From positions 248,001-312,000 of the forward strand of contig NZ_OAOP01000002.1 in the NCBI RefSeq assembly GCF_900207585.1: a stretch of DNA of 64,000 nt, read 5' to 3'. This DNA comes from Bacillus oleivorans. GTDB lineage: Bacteria > Bacillota > Bacilli > Bacillales > JC228. Of the stretch, positions 53,148 to 62,531 are shown piece by piece. The position numbers and the translations under genes were made by a program. Numbering within the stretch: position 1 is the stretch's first letter; the number at the start of each line of letters is the position of its first letter. The notes under the pieces were generated by a model. That model made no database searches, was not told the DNA's origin, and saw only the letters and a program-made list of their open reading frames with translations.

Positions 53148-53783
53148 GTGTTTGTTAAAAGTATTATGCTGCCTAAGCATAAGTGTTTTACAATTTCAAA
53201 GGATGAAACATTACAAACAGCTTTAGAAAGATTAGAGGAAAATGGGGTAGATGGGTTACCTGTATTAGATGGCAATAAATATGTGGGCATTATCACTAGA
53301 TATTCAATTTATTCGAATTTCTTCACATCTAATCAGGCAAAAGAAGTATTTTTGTCCGAGACAGCCGCAGAAGAGGTAGCAACTCATCAAAATCAATATT
53401 TAGAAGGAAATGAGATTTTTGAGCACACCTTATTAGCACTTAAAGATTTTCCTTTGTTAGCAGTCGTTGATGCTGAGAAAAACTTTTTAGGCATTGTAAC
53501 TCGGTTTGATGTTCTCGAACAATTCCAAAGTGCATTTGGAATGAAGCGAAAAGGTGTGAGAATTGCCTTTACCTCTGTTGAAACAGAGGGCAGGATTGCA
53601 CGTTTGTCAGAAATCGCAAAACAATTTCATGAATCCATTATCTCTCTTGTTACGTTTGATGAAACAGATAAGCTTGTCAGAAGAATCGTTATGAAAATCG
53701 AAAAGAAGGATAATATCGATAAATTTATACAAAAGCTTGAGGATTCTGGATTTCGCGTATTAGATATTGACGAAGACAATTGA
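53148..53783 (+). CDS. CBS-pair protein with C-terminal ACT-like domain
   Basis: The 211-residue protein has two CBS domains (about 1-60 and 70-130; VDGLPVLDGNKYVGIITR and FPLLAVVDAEKNFLGIVTR) and then a domain of about 70 residues (RIAFTSVETEGRIARLSEIA) with the beta-alpha-beta pattern of ACT domains. This is the layout of AcuB-like proteins and of Listeria CbpA, a cyclic di-AMP binder. The ligand here is unknown. It is not present at this place in B. subtilis. The start is GTG 53148 after agaggtg. Confidence 0.82.
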   Translation: MFVKSIMLPKHKCFTISKDETLQTALERLEENGVDGLPVLDGNKYVGIITRYSIYSNFFTSNQAKEVFLSETAAEEVATHQNQYLEGNEIFEHTLLALKDFPLLAVVDAEKNFLGIVTRFDVLEQFQSAFGMKRKGVRIAFTSVETEGRIARLSEIAKQFHESIISLVTFDETDKLVRRIVMKIEKKDNIDKFIQKLEDSGFRVLDIDEDN

Positions 53784-53840
53784 AATATAAGGAAACTTTA
53801 CCAACTCCTCTCATACATATAAGTTATGGGAGGAATTTTT

Positions 53841-54215
53841 ATGCTTTCATTAATTATAAAAGGCCTTGTTACTTTCTTCTCCGCCTATGTTTTTATCCTC
53901 TTATTTCCAGCCCCGACTCCATTTCGGATTGAAGAATTTATCGGGGAATGTATATTAAATCCTGCCGAATTTTTAGCCTCTATGCTTTCATTTTTATTTG
54001 GTTTCCTATGCCTTGGAAATCTGATTACAGAAATAATAACCATGTTTCGGCACAAAGCCCAAAAGAGAAGAAATGAGATGATTATTCCGCTTATCTCAAT
54101 TGTCTCTATATCGGTCTTATTTCAATTCGGATTTTGGCAAATTGTGATTTTTTACGGCTTTGGAATTTTCTATGGTATGATGTCGTTAAGAGAAAAGACT
54201 GTTCATGGAGGATAA
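53841..54215 (+). CDS. Small membrane protein, function unknown
   Basis: A 124-residue hydrophobic protein with about four helices (LIIKGLVTFFSAYVFILLF, FLASMLSFLFGFLCLG, and two C-terminal). I do not recognise the family. ATG 53841 follows gggaggaa at good spacing; the upstream ATG 53826 lacks a site. It ends six bases before the metallophosphoesterase gene and is probably co-expressed with it. Confidence 0.75.
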   Translation: MLSLIIKGLVTFFSAYVFILLFPAPTPFRIEEFIGECILNPAEFLASMLSFLFGFLCLGNLITEIITMFRHKAQKRRNEMIIPLISIVSISVLFQFGFWQIVIFYGFGIFYGMMSLREKTVHGG

Positions 54216-54221
54216 AGATAG

Positions 54222-54995
54222 ATGCTCTCCTTTTTTATCATCGTCTTGGTTTCGGCAATCCTATTGGTTCTATATATGGTTAGAGAAGGTTTTGCTACAC
54301 GGGTAAAGAGACATACCCTTGAATTTACGGATTTTCCGCAAGGACAACAAATGCGGATCTTTTTTATTTCCGATATTCATAAAAGGAACATCAATGATAA
54401 ATTACTTGCCTTAATCAATGAAAAAGTTGATGCAGTTGTAGTTGGCGGGGACCTGACCGAACGGGGGGTACCATTTCACAAGGTAGAAAAAAATATAAAA
54501 GAACTGAAAAAATTGGGACCTGTTTATTTTGTTTGGGGAAATAATGACTACGAAGTTGATCATAAAATATTAGATGCCTTACTTCTGCATTTAGGCGTCA
54601 CCATTTTAGACAACCGGGCGGTTCAATTAGAATTTGAAACCGGGGAAAGGGTTTTTATGCTAGGAATAGATGATATGAACGGCCGTAAAGACCGATTAGA
54701 TGCGGCTCTTCAAGATGCTGAAACCCTTGGTGAAGGATTTCGTATTTTAGTCAGCCACAATCCCCGGATCTTGTATAAAATATCCGAACAAGATAAGATT
54801 CGCTTGATTTTAAGCGGGCATACGCATGGAGGGCAAATAAGACTGTTTGGCTGGGGTCTTTACAAAAAGGGAAGAATTTTTGAAAAAAATGGAGTGATAC
54901 AGCTGATTAGTAACGGCTATGGCACAACGAAAATCCCATTGCGTTTAGGGGCTAAATCTGAAACTCATATAATAACACTAAAACAGTCTGAATGA
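54222..54995 (+). CDS. ypbG: Metallophosphoesterase (YpbG-like)
   Basis: The 257-residue protein has an N-terminal membrane anchor (about 1-20) and a complete calcineurin-like active site: ISDIHKRN, VGGDLTERG, WGNNDYE, LVSHNPRI and LSGHTHGGQ. It belongs to the membrane-associated phosphoesterases related to LpxH/YkuE. The substrate is unknown. Its place before the MecA paralogue agrees with B. subtilis ypbG. Confidence 0.9.
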   Translation: MLSFFIIVLVSAILLVLYMVREGFATRVKRHTLEFTDFPQGQQMRIFFISDIHKRNINDKLLALINEKVDAVVVGGDLTERGVPFHKVEKNIKELKKLGPVYFVWGNNDYEVDHKILDALLLHLGVTILDNRAVQLEFETGERVFMLGIDDMNGRKDRLDAALQDAETLGEGFRILVSHNPRILYKISEQDKIRLILSGHTHGGQIRLFGWGLYKKGRIFEKNGVIQLISNGYGTTKIPLRLGAKSETHIITLKQSE

Positions 54996-55088
54996 GATTC
55001 ATGATAATTATAAAACGAGACAATGTACCATCTTCCAATCTGTTCATACACTGTGTTAGAAGTCCGGTTTGGTTGGGAGGCTTCCTTT

Positions 55089-55622
55089 ATGCAGATTGAA
55101 CAGCTTAGTACAAGACAGTTTAGGATTTTTATATCAAAAGAAGAACTTGAAGAAAGAGAGATATCTTGTGAAGAACTTGATAATTCTCGGGACGACTGGC
55201 ACGACCATTTTTATGAACTGCTAGAGGACGCATGTGATTCGTTAGGTGTTGAAACGTCTCACCATGTTTCCGTTGAGTTATATTCATTACAGCCACATGG
55301 CATCTTTTTAATGATTACGCTTTTGGATGAAGCGATTGTTGTAGAAGAATCTTGTTTAACAAGCAGAGTTCTTCAATTTCAAAACTTTGACGATGTGGTT
55401 GATTTAGCGAGGAGATTTCCGGACGCTATTAGTGTAAAATCAGCGCTTTATCATATGGATCAGTACTATTGGATTGTCCTTCACACTGAAAATACGGACT
55501 TATATTCACTTGCATGCGAATATGGCGAGCCAATGAAAATAACACCGTATGTATTAGAAGAATACGGGAAAAGGATCATGCGTGAAGAGGCGATTCAAAA
55601 ACTTAAATATTGGTTTTGTTAA
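55089..55622 (+). CDS. mecB: MecA paralogue YpbH (MecB), Clp adaptor
   Basis: The 177-residue protein has an N-terminal substrate-binding half and a C-terminal ClpC-binding half (VKSALYHMDQYYWIVLHTE, VLEEYGKRIM). This corresponds to YpbH, the MecA paralogue that adapts substrates to ClpC. It is slightly shorter than the 194-residue B. subtilis protein. ATG 55089 follows gggaggc at correct distance; the open frame upstream has no site. It lies between ypbG and glutamate dehydrogenase as expected. Confidence 0.92.
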   Translation: MQIEQLSTRQFRIFISKEELEEREISCEELDNSRDDWHDHFYELLEDACDSLGVETSHHVSVELYSLQPHGIFLMITLLDEAIVVEESCLTSRVLQFQNFDDVVDLARRFPDAISVKSALYHMDQYYWIVLHTENTDLYSLACEYGEPMKITPYVLEEYGKRIMREEAIQKLKYWFC

Positions 55623-55631
55623 ACAAAAAAT

Positions 55632-55661
55632 GGGCTCGCTATTCAGCGAGTTTTTCTTTTA
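55632..55661 (+). terminator. Terminator of mecB
   Basis: GCTCGCT pairs with AGCGAGT around a four-base loop, followed by T-rich sequence. Confidence 0.8.
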
Positions 55662-55838
55662 ATGGAATGATGAAAAATGGGTGGGAAAAGTAGAATTCAA
55701 CTAGATGTTTTCTCGGATTGCCTTGAAACCATGTAATTTGTTCTTGCATAAAAATATTGAAGGTGTATACTAGGTCTTGATGGAAAGATTTCCTCATTTC
55801 AGATTATTATCATAGTGAATTCTTTAGGAGGATTACAA

Positions 55839-57116
55839 ATGGTAGCCGACAAAGCTAACAAAAATACAGAGAACGAAGATAAACTGGATGTTCTAAAATC
55901 CACGCAAACAGTTATTCATCAGGCATTAGAAAAGTTAGGTTATCCAGAAGAAGTGTATGAGCTTTTAAAGGAGCCTTTACGGATGTTGACTGTTAAAATT
56001 CCGGTACGGATGGATGACGGTTCGGTTAAAGTTTTTACTGGCTACCGCGCCCAACATAATGATGCTGTTGGGCCAACGAAAGGCGGAATTAGATTTCATC
56101 CAGAAGTTACAGAAAACGAAGTGAAAGCGCTCTCTATTTGGATGAGCTTAAAATGTGGAATTGTAGATTTACCATACGGTGGGGGTAAAGGCGGAATTAT
56201 TTGTGACCCAAGAGAAATGTCTTTCCGTGAGCTAGAAAAATTAAGCCGCGGTTATGTAAGAGCTGTTAGTCAGATTGTTGGTCCAAACAAGGATATTCCT
56301 GCACCAGATGTATTTACAAATTCTCAGATAATGGCATGGATGATGGACGAGTATAGCCGGATTGATGAATTCAATAATCCAGGTTTTATAACAGGAAAGC
56401 CGCTCGTACTTGGAGGATCACATGGCCGGGAATCAGCTACTGCAAAAGGTGTTACTATTTGTATTAATGAAGCGGCAAAGAAAAAGGGAATTAACCTTCA
56501 GGGTGCCAGAGTAGTGGTTCAAGGCTTTGGGAATGCTGGCAGCTTTTTATCTAAATTTATGCATGACGCTGGTGCAAAAGTTATTGGGATATCGGATGCT
56601 TATGGTGCACTGTACGATCCAAATGGATTAGACATCGATTATCTGCTCGATCGTCGTGATAGTTTCGGTACAGTAACCAAGCTCTTTAAAAATACGATTA
56701 CCAATAAAGAACTTCTTGAACTAGATTGTGATATATTAGTACCAGCAGCCATTGAAAACCAAATTACAGAAGAAAATGCCCATAATATAAAAGCAAAAAT
56801 AGTAGTGGAAGCTGCAAATGGTCCAACCACACTAGAAGCTACTAAAATTCTGACTGAAAGAGGAATTCTTCTTGTCCCAGACGTATTGGCGTCTGCCGGA
56901 GGAGTAACCGTATCTTATTTTGAGTGGGTACAAAATAATCAGGGATATTATTGGTCTGAAGAAGAAGTAGAAGAAAAATTAGAAAAAGTCATGGTCCGGT
57001 CATTTAACAATGTATATGATACTGCCCAAACCCGAAGAGTGGATATGAGATTGTCTGCCTACATGGTAGGAGTCCGTAAAATGGCGGAAGCCAGCCGTTT
57101 CCGTGGCTGGATTTAA
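55839..57116 (+). CDS. gudB: NAD-specific glutamate dehydrogenase
   Basis: A 425-residue glutamate dehydrogenase. Catalytic residues lie in [11 protein letters not shown] and [17 protein letters not shown], and the Rossmann motif is [11 protein letters not shown]. It deaminates glutamate to 2-oxoglutarate. The segment [11 protein letters not shown] holds one VKA, so the nine-base duplication that inactivates gudB in B. subtilis 168 is absent and the enzyme should be active. ATG 55839 follows taggagga. The ypbH-gudB-ypdA order is conserved. Confidence 0.95.
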   Translation: MVADKANKNTENEDKLDVLKSTQTVIHQALEKLGYPEEVYELLKEPLRMLTVKIPVRMDDGSVKVFTGYRAQHNDAVGPTKGGIRFHPEVTENEVKALSIWMSLKCGIVDLPYGGGKGGIICDPREMSFRELEKLSRGYVRAVSQIVGPNKDIPAPDVFTNSQIMAWMMDEYSRIDEFNNPGFITGKPLVLGGSHGRESATAKGVTICINEAAKKKGINLQGARVVVQGFGNAGSFLSKFMHDAGAKVIGISDAYGALYDPNGLDIDYLLDRRDSFGTVTKLFKNTITNKELLELDCDILVPAAIENQITEENAHNIKAKIVVEAANGPTTLEATKILTERGILLVPDVLASAGGVTVSYFEWVQNNQGYYWSEEEVEEKLEKVMVRSFNNVYDTAQTRRVDMRLSAYMVGVRKMAEASRFRGWI

Positions 57117-57158
57117 TAATAACTATAACAGCGTATAATTTGAAACATGTTCATAATT

Positions 57159-57189
57159 CCCCTATCATAAAAAGGTAGGGGTTTTTTTC
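57159..57189 (+). terminator. Terminator of gudB
   Basis: CCCCTA(T) pairs with (G)TAGGGG around a loop of A-rich bases, followed by seven T. Confidence 0.85.
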
Positions 57190-57247
57190 ATTTAAGAAAC
57201 ATGCAGAGCTGGGCAATTTTAGCCTAGGCTTTTAGGAGTGAACTTTT

Positions 57248-58219
57248 GTGGAACGTGAAAAAATCATGATTGTCGGTGGAGGTCCATGTGGTTTAGCAGC
57301 TGCGATTGCATTACAAGAAAAGGGATACGATCCGCTTGTAATAGAAAAAGGAAATGTGGTAAATGCCATTTATAACTATCCGACACACCAAACTTTTTTC
57401 TCATCTAGTGAAAAATTAGAAATTGGCGGTGTACCTTTTATAATTGAAGGTCATAAACCAAAACGGAATCAGGCGTTAGCTTATTATAGAGAAGTCGTGA
57501 AAAGAAAAAATCCGCGAATCAATACCTTTGAAAAAGTGCTTCATGTAACAAAAGACAGTGCACGGTTTATAGTCAAAACAAATAAAAGAGAGTATCTGAC
57601 CGAATATGTGGTAATTGCAACTGGTTATTATGACCACCCCAATTATATGGGTGTACCAGGTGAAGACCTTCCAAAGGTTTTCCATTATTTCAAAGAAGCC
57701 CATCCTTACTTTAATACAGATGTTGTTGTAATTGGCGGGAAAAATTCAAGTGTTGATGCAAGCTTAGAATTAGTTAAATCGGGTGCCCGCGTTACTGTTT
57801 TATATAGAGGACATCAGTATTCACCAAGTATAAAGCCTTGGATTCTGCCGGAATTTGACGCTCAAATCAGGAATGGGCAAATTAACATGGTATTTAATGC
57901 TCATGTGGAAGAAATTACGGAAACGACGGTGAAGTATCGGGTAAATGATGAATCTTTTATTATTAAAAACGACTTTGTATTCGCGATGACAGGCTACCAC
58001 CCAGATCATAGTTTTTTAGCAAAAATGGGAGTTACGAATGAACCTGATACAGGAAGACCAAGCTTTAACGAAGAAACGATGGAAACGAATGTGAACGGAA
58101 TATTTATAGCCGGGGTCATTGCAGCCGGCAATAATGCAAATGAAATTTTTATTGAAAATGGCCGTTTCCACGGGGAGCGAATCGCAGAAACTATTATGAG
58201 CAGAGATAATAAAATTTAA
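57248..58219 (+). CDS. ypdA: Bacilliredoxin reductase YpdA
   Basis: The 323-residue FAD/NADPH protein has the FAD motif GGGPCGLAAA (10-19), with its cysteine in the glycine-rich loop as in YpdA, and the NADPH motif VIGGKNSSVDASLEL near 161. It lacks the CxxC pair of thioredoxin reductase. YpdA (Bdr) recycles bacillithiol disulfide with bacilliredoxins. The start is GTG 57248 with aggagtg upstream. It follows gudB as in B. subtilis and has a terminator. Confidence 0.93.
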   Translation: MEREKIMIVGGGPCGLAAAIALQEKGYDPLVIEKGNVVNAIYNYPTHQTFFSSSEKLEIGGVPFIIEGHKPKRNQALAYYREVVKRKNPRINTFEKVLHVTKDSARFIVKTNKREYLTEYVVIATGYYDHPNYMGVPGEDLPKVFHYFKEAHPYFNTDVVVIGGKNSSVDASLELVKSGARVTVLYRGHQYSPSIKPWILPEFDAQIRNGQINMVFNAHVEEITETTVKYRVNDESFIIKNDFVFAMTGYHPDHSFLAKMGVTNEPDTGRPSFNEETMETNVNGIFIAGVIAAGNNANEIFIENGRFHGERIAETIMSRDNKI

Positions 58220-58233
58220 ATTACGGTGAAAAC

Positions 58234-58279
58234 AAAGAGACAGTCTCACGGTTCCGACTAACCGGAGGCTGTCTCTTTA
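58234..58279. terminator. Bidirectional terminator between ypdA and asparaginase
   Basis: AAAGAGACAG pairs with CTGTCTCTTT with a second internal pairing (CGGTT/AACCG), between convergent genes. Confidence 0.85.
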
Positions 58280-58286
58280 TGGTTTG

Positions 58287-59273
58287 TTATGCTATAGGAT
58301 TAAATATTAATTCCAATTGATTATGATCCCAATCATCGAGGGCTTCAAGAACTGCTAAGAGCTTGATTCGCGCTTTTTGTCCATTAAGCCCGTTCGCAAA
58401 AATAACTCCTAAATCTCTTAGCTGTTTTCCGCCTCCTTCGTATCCATATACGGGATCAGCTGTCCCGTTAAAGCACCGGGAAACAATAACAATTGGAATA
58501 TTTTTTGACAATAGATATTTAATGCCTTCTACAGCCTGAGGCGGAATATTACCTTGTCCTAAAGCCTCTAATACGACACCATCATATTCGGCATGACTAA
58601 GGGCAAATAAAAGCGTAGAGTCAAATCCTGCATGAACTTTTAATAAAGCAACTTTTTTATCGGCAGACTGGACTTCAAACGTTTCTCTAAAATTAGGGGT
58701 GTGGTGAAAAATAACACCGCGTTTTGAAACGATTCCGAGCGGCCCATATTGAGGGCTTTGGAACGTCGACACATTGGAGGCATGGGTTTTAGTGACATTA
58801 AGGGCCGAATGAATCTCATCATTTAATACAACAAGGACTCCTTTTCCTCTTGCACTCTCACAGGAAGCAGTCCGAATAGCTGAAATTAAATTATATAAAC
58901 CATCAGAGCCGATTTCATTTATCGATCTCATTGCTCCTGTTAGAACAATGGGGATCTCTGTTTTTACTGTTAAATCCAAAAAGTAGGCTGTTTCTTCTAA
59001 TGTATCGGTTCCATGGGTGATGACGACCCCATCTATATTTTCCTGTTCGATCGTTTCCTCAATTATATTTTTTAAAATAAGCATTTCCTTAGCTGTTATA
59101 TGAGGAGATGGCAGCTGAAAAGGCTCATTGATTGTAAAGTTTCCAAGTCCTTCTAATAGAGAGGTATGTTCAAGCAACGGATTCGTATCTCCCTGAATAA
59201 CCGTACCGCTCTTTATATCTTCCCTCATCGATATGGTTCCGCCAGTATGAAGCAAAAGTATATTTTTATTCAA
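58287..59273 (-). CDS. ansA: L-asparaginase, type I
   Basis: The 328-residue enzyme has the first catalytic threonine in LLHTGGTISM and the second in VVITHGTDTLEETAYFLDL, with Lys in TGAMRSINEIGSDG-like context. Length and absence of a signal peptide fit a cytoplasmic type I asparaginase of the AnsA kind. The start is TTG 59273; gggaggag lies eight bases upstream and the family start NKNILLLHTGG agrees, while the longer open frame covers that site. It is not at this place in B. subtilis. Confidence 0.92.
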   Translation of the reverse strand: MNKNILLLHTGGTISMREDIKSGTVIQGDTNPLLEHTSLLEGLGNFTINEPFQLPSPHITAKEMLILKNIIEETIEQENIDGVVITHGTDTLEETAYFLDLTVKTEIPIVLTGAMRSINEIGSDGLYNLISAIRTASCESARGKGVLVVLNDEIHSALNVTKTHASNVSTFQSPQYGPLGIVSKRGVIFHHTPNFRETFEVQSADKKVALLKVHAGFDSTLLFALSHAEYDGVVLEALGQGNIPPQAVEGIKYLLSKNIPIVIVSRCFNGTADPVYGYEGGGKQLRDLGVIFANGLNGQKARIKLLAVLEALDDWDHNQLELIFNPIA

Positions 59274-59370
59274 TGAGAAGACTCCTCCCGATGGAAAATA
59301 GTAAAAATGTCTTATCATGTTCCAATTTTAATGATACGATTAAATAAAACAATTGAAAAGGGGTCAACCT

Positions 59371-60050
59371 ATGTTGGTCATTATGTCAGCTGGGATTGCA
59401 CCTGGTTTGGCATTACTTAGTTATTTTTATTTAAAAGATGAATTCGATTCCGAGCCGCTCCATTTAGTATTTAGAACGTTTTTATTTGGGGCTCTGCTCG
59501 TTTTTCCTATTATGTTTGTTCAATATGTTTTTTCGGTTGAGCAAGTTATGGTTTCAAATCTGGCCAATGCATTTTTATCGAGTGCTTTACTGGAAGAGTT
59601 TTTTAAATGGTTTATTTTATTTCAAACTATTTATTTGCATAGTGAATTTGATGAGCCTTATGATGGCATTGTGTATGGAACAAGCATTTCACTTGGATTT
59701 GCAACCCTAGAAAATATCCTTTATTTAATTGGAAATGGTGTGGAATTCGCACTTGGCAGAGCTTTACTCCCAGTCTCGAGTCATGCTCTATTTGGTGTGT
59801 TAATGGGATATTACTTGGGGAAGGGAAAATTTTCCCATGATAGAAAAAGAGCCGTATCCTTATTATATGCGCTTTAATCGTTCCTTTAATTTTACATGGA
59901 TTTTATGATTATATCCTGCTTACATTTGATAAATGGATCCTTTGGATTGTACCATTTATGACGTTCCTATGGTGGCTTGGATTAAAAAAGGTAAAGAGAG
60001 CAAGGAAAATGACAGAGGTTCATTTTCTGCAAAAACAAATATCTTCATAA
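59371..60050 (+). pseudogene. prsW: prsW, site-1 protease for RsiW, frameshifted
   Basis: From ATG 59371 the frame gives [20 protein letters not shown] and the PrsW motif LLEEFFKWF, then [12 protein letters not shown] and [11 protein letters not shown], but stops at TAA 59875-59877 after about 168 residues. The expected C-terminus continues in another frame ([14 protein letters not shown], then FLWWLGLKKVK) to TAA 60048-60050. Adding one A to the A5 run at 59843-59847 restores a protein of about 226 residues, near the 218 of B. subtilis PrsW. PrsW begins the proteolysis that frees sigma-W. The break is either a real loss or a homopolymer error. Confidence 0.85.
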
Positions 60051-60071
60051 AATCAACTCAAGCTAGAGTTT

Positions 60072-60130
60072 GGAGTCAGACTTAACCTTATTGGACATTT
60101 TTAGAAGGATAAGGGGTCTGGCTCCTTTTT
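60072..60130 (+). terminator. Large terminator hairpin after prsW
   Basis: GGAGTCAGAC with CTTAT pairs with ATAAG and GTCTGGCTCC over about 15 bp with small mismatches, then five T. Similar GGAGTCAGAC hairpins recur as intergenic terminators in Bacillus. Confidence 0.75.
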
Positions 60131-60136
60131 ATTTGT

Positions 60137-60166
60137 TGAATAAAAAGTGCCATTTTACAAAAAATA
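60137..60166 (+). promoter_or_regulatory. Possible sigma-G promoter of sleB-ypeB
   Basis: TGAATA (60137-60142) is a consensus sigma-G -35; 17 bases later AAAAATA (60160-60166) matches the CATAMTA -10 only in part. sleB is known to be sigma-G dependent. Confidence 0.4.
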
Positions 60167-60203
60167 GGCTTAATGCTAAACCATAACAACGGAGGGTATA
60201 TGC

Positions 60204-61052
60204 ATGAAGCGAAATTTAGTAATGGTTAAATTGGTAGCGATTATCGTGATTTGTATAAGCTCATTTAGTTCCTATCAGGGCGAAGAACAGGCTCGAGCGT
60301 TTTCAAATCAGGTCATTCAACACGGTGCGGTTGGTGACGATGTTATCGAACTACAAAGTAGATTGCAATATTTAGGTTTCTATAATGGCAAAATTGATGG
60401 TGTGTTTGGCTGGGGAACATATTGGGCCTTAAGAAATTTCCAATATGAATTTGGATTAGAGGTTGATGGTCTTGCTGGTGCAGAAACGAAGCAAAAACTA
60501 GCTAATGCTTCCAGATATAATGAGGAATTTGTAAAGCGAAACATTAGACAAGGGAAAGATTTTACTCATTATGGAAATACTCCTTTGGAACAACAGCAGG
60601 CTCCTGCCAGAAATCAAGGTGGCGGTGGCGGCGGCGGACAAGCGGCTCCAGAACAAACACCTGCCGCTCCAACTGCCGTGAATACACCAGCCGGGTTTTC
60701 TCAAAATGATATCCAACTGATGGCCAACGCTGTTTATGGTGAAGCAAGAGGAGAACCATACGAGGGACAGGTGGCAGTTGCTGCAGTTATATTGAATCGG
60801 ATTCAAAGTTCTACTTTCCCGAATACTGCATCTGGGGTTATTTTTGAACCTGGTGCGTTTACTGCCGTGGCAGATGGACAAATTTGGCTGACTCCAAACG
60901 AACGAGCGAAAGAGGCAGTCCTAGATGCAATTAACGGATGGGACCCAACAGGAGAAGCCTTATACTATTTTAATCCGGACACTGCGACGAGTTCTTGGAT
61001 ATGGGGAAGACCACAAATTAAACGAATAGGAAAACATATTTTCTGTAAATGA
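60204..61052 (+). CDS. sleB: Spore cortex-lytic enzyme SleB
   Basis: A 282-residue secreted enzyme. Domains in order are a signal peptide (about 1-33, ending ARAF), a peptidoglycan-binding domain (about 38-100; DVIELQSRLQYLGFYNGKID), a glycine/proline/glutamine-rich linker near 132-160, and a hydrolase_2 catalytic domain at 168-282. The catalytic glutamate lies in MANAVYGEARGE. It is a lytic transglycosylase that degrades cortex at germination. ypeB follows directly, and its product is needed for SleB assembly and stability in the spore. Confidence 0.96.
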   Translation: MKRNLVMVKLVAIIVICISSFSSYQGEEQARAFSNQVIQHGAVGDDVIELQSRLQYLGFYNGKIDGVFGWGTYWALRNFQYEFGLEVDGLAGAETKQKLANASRYNEEFVKRNIRQGKDFTHYGNTPLEQQQAPARNQGGGGGGGQAAPEQTPAAPTAVNTPAGFSQNDIQLMANAVYGEARGEPYEGQVAVAAVILNRIQSSTFPNTASGVIFEPGAFTAVADGQIWLTPNERAKEAVLDAINGWDPTGEALYYFNPDTATSSWIWGRPQIKRIGKHIFCK

Positions 61053-61062
61053 GGTGATTGGA

Positions 61063-62397
61063 TTGATTCGTGGAATTATTATTGGGGTCTTAACAGTAGC
61101 AGTCATAGGTACGGCTTACTGGGGATACCAAGAACATCAAGAAAAGAACGCTATATTAATTAATGCAGAAAACAATTACCAAAGAGCTTTCCATGAATTA
61201 ACGTATGATGTCGATTTATTGCATGATAAAATTGGAACCACTCTGGCTATGAATAGCAGGAACTCAATATCTCCGGCGTTAGCTGAGGTGTGGAGGGTTA
61301 CATCCGAAGCTCACAATGAGGTTGGACATCTGCCGCTGACGTTACTCCCATTCAATAAAACAGAAGAATTTTTAGCAAAGATCGGGGATTTTAGCTATAA
61401 AACAGCCGTTAGGGACTTAGAAAAAGAACCTTTGACAGAAGAAGAATATCAAACGCTTCAAAGTCTATACGAACAGTCAGCGGATATTCAAAATGAATTA
61501 CGAAAAGTTCAGCATTTAGTATTAGAAAATAATCTGCGCTGGATGGATGTTGAACTGGCTTTAGCCAACAATGATGAGCCATCAGATAATACCATTATAG
61601 ATGGATTTAAAACTGTAGAAAATAAAGTAGAAGGATATTCAGAAACTAATCTTGCTGAAGTGACAAATGGACCTTTAAGAGACTTTTCTCATTTAGAGGG
61701 AAAAGAAATAACGAAGGACGAAGCATTAAAAAAGGCGAAGGAATTTATTACAATTAAAAACAATCAAGATGTTCGAATAACGGAAAACGGTGAAGGATCT
61801 GACTATGGGTTTTATTCCATCACAGTCCGTAATGGCAAAACCCAAGCCAATTTAGATATAACAAAGGTGGGCGGACATCCGCTATATCTCTTGCAAAATC
61901 GTGAAATTAAAAGGCAAAACCTCAGTTTGAATGAAGGTTATAATAAAGGAGCCCAATTTTTAAATAAACATGGTTTCGAAAATATGACTTTGTTTGAAAG
62001 CGCCCAGTACGACAATACAGGTGTATACGTATTTGTATCTGAGGAAAATGGAGTCAGAATATATCCAGATGCAATCCGGATGAAGGTAGCATTAGATGAT
62101 GGAAGCATCCTGGCTTTCTCAGCTGAAGATTATTTAAGCTTCCATAAACAAAGAGATATTCCAGAACCAGCCATTTCAGCTGAAGATGCAAAATCTAAAT
62201 TAAATCCGAACCTACAAGTTATGGATCAAAATGTGGCTCTAATTGTCAACGACGTGAATGAAGAGGTCCTATGCTACGAATTTTTAGGGACCATTAATAA
62301 TGATACTTACCGGATTTATATCAATGCTGAAAATGGTGACGAGGAAAAAGTTGAAAAACTTCAAAATGCAGAGCCAATTTACGAAGGACTAGTCTAA
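61063..62397 (+). CDS. ypeB: Germination protein YpeB
   Basis: The 444-residue protein has an N-terminal membrane anchor (IRGIIIGVLTVAVIGTAYWG), a helical N-terminal half (HEKNAILINAENNYQRAFHE-like segment), and three PepSY-like domains in the C-terminal half ending EKVEKLQNAEPIYEGL. It holds and stabilises SleB in dormant spores. TTG 61063 is chosen: gaggtgat sits just before it and it gives the B. subtilis-like start MIRGIII. The pair sleB-ypeB is one operon. Confidence 0.95.
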   Translation: MIRGIIIGVLTVAVIGTAYWGYQEHQEKNAILINAENNYQRAFHELTYDVDLLHDKIGTTLAMNSRNSISPALAEVWRVTSEAHNEVGHLPLTLLPFNKTEEFLAKIGDFSYKTAVRDLEKEPLTEEEYQTLQSLYEQSADIQNELRKVQHLVLENNLRWMDVELALANNDEPSDNTIIDGFKTVENKVEGYSETNLAEVTNGPLRDFSHLEGKEITKDEALKKAKEFITIKNNQDVRITENGEGSDYGFYSITVRNGKTQANLDITKVGGHPLYLLQNREIKRQNLSLNEGYNKGAQFLNKHGFENMTLFESAQYDNTGVYVFVSEENGVRIYPDAIRMKVALDDGSILAFSAEDYLSFHKQRDIPEPAISAEDAKSKLNPNLQVMDQNVALIVNDVNEEVLCYEFLGTINNDTYRIYINAENGDEEKVEKLQNAEPIYEGLV

Positions 62398-62402
62398 ATA
62401 GA

Positions 62403-62458
62403 ACTGGCAGCAAACAGCTGCCAATCAGGCTGTCGAAAAACTTTCGATAGCCTTTTAT
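62403..62458 (+). terminator. Tandem hairpins ending sleB-ypeB
   Basis: A first hairpin CTGGCAGC/GCTGCCA(A) (62404-62423) is followed by GGCTGTCGAAA/TTTCGATAGCC (62428-62453) with a T-rich tail. The first palindrome recurs at 63422-63445. Confidence 0.85.
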
Positions 62459-62531
62459 TTTATTCACTTTCTTTAATGGTTAACTGCGTTAATTTGTTAT
62501 ATATTTTTGATATATAGGCTTTTCAACAAGT

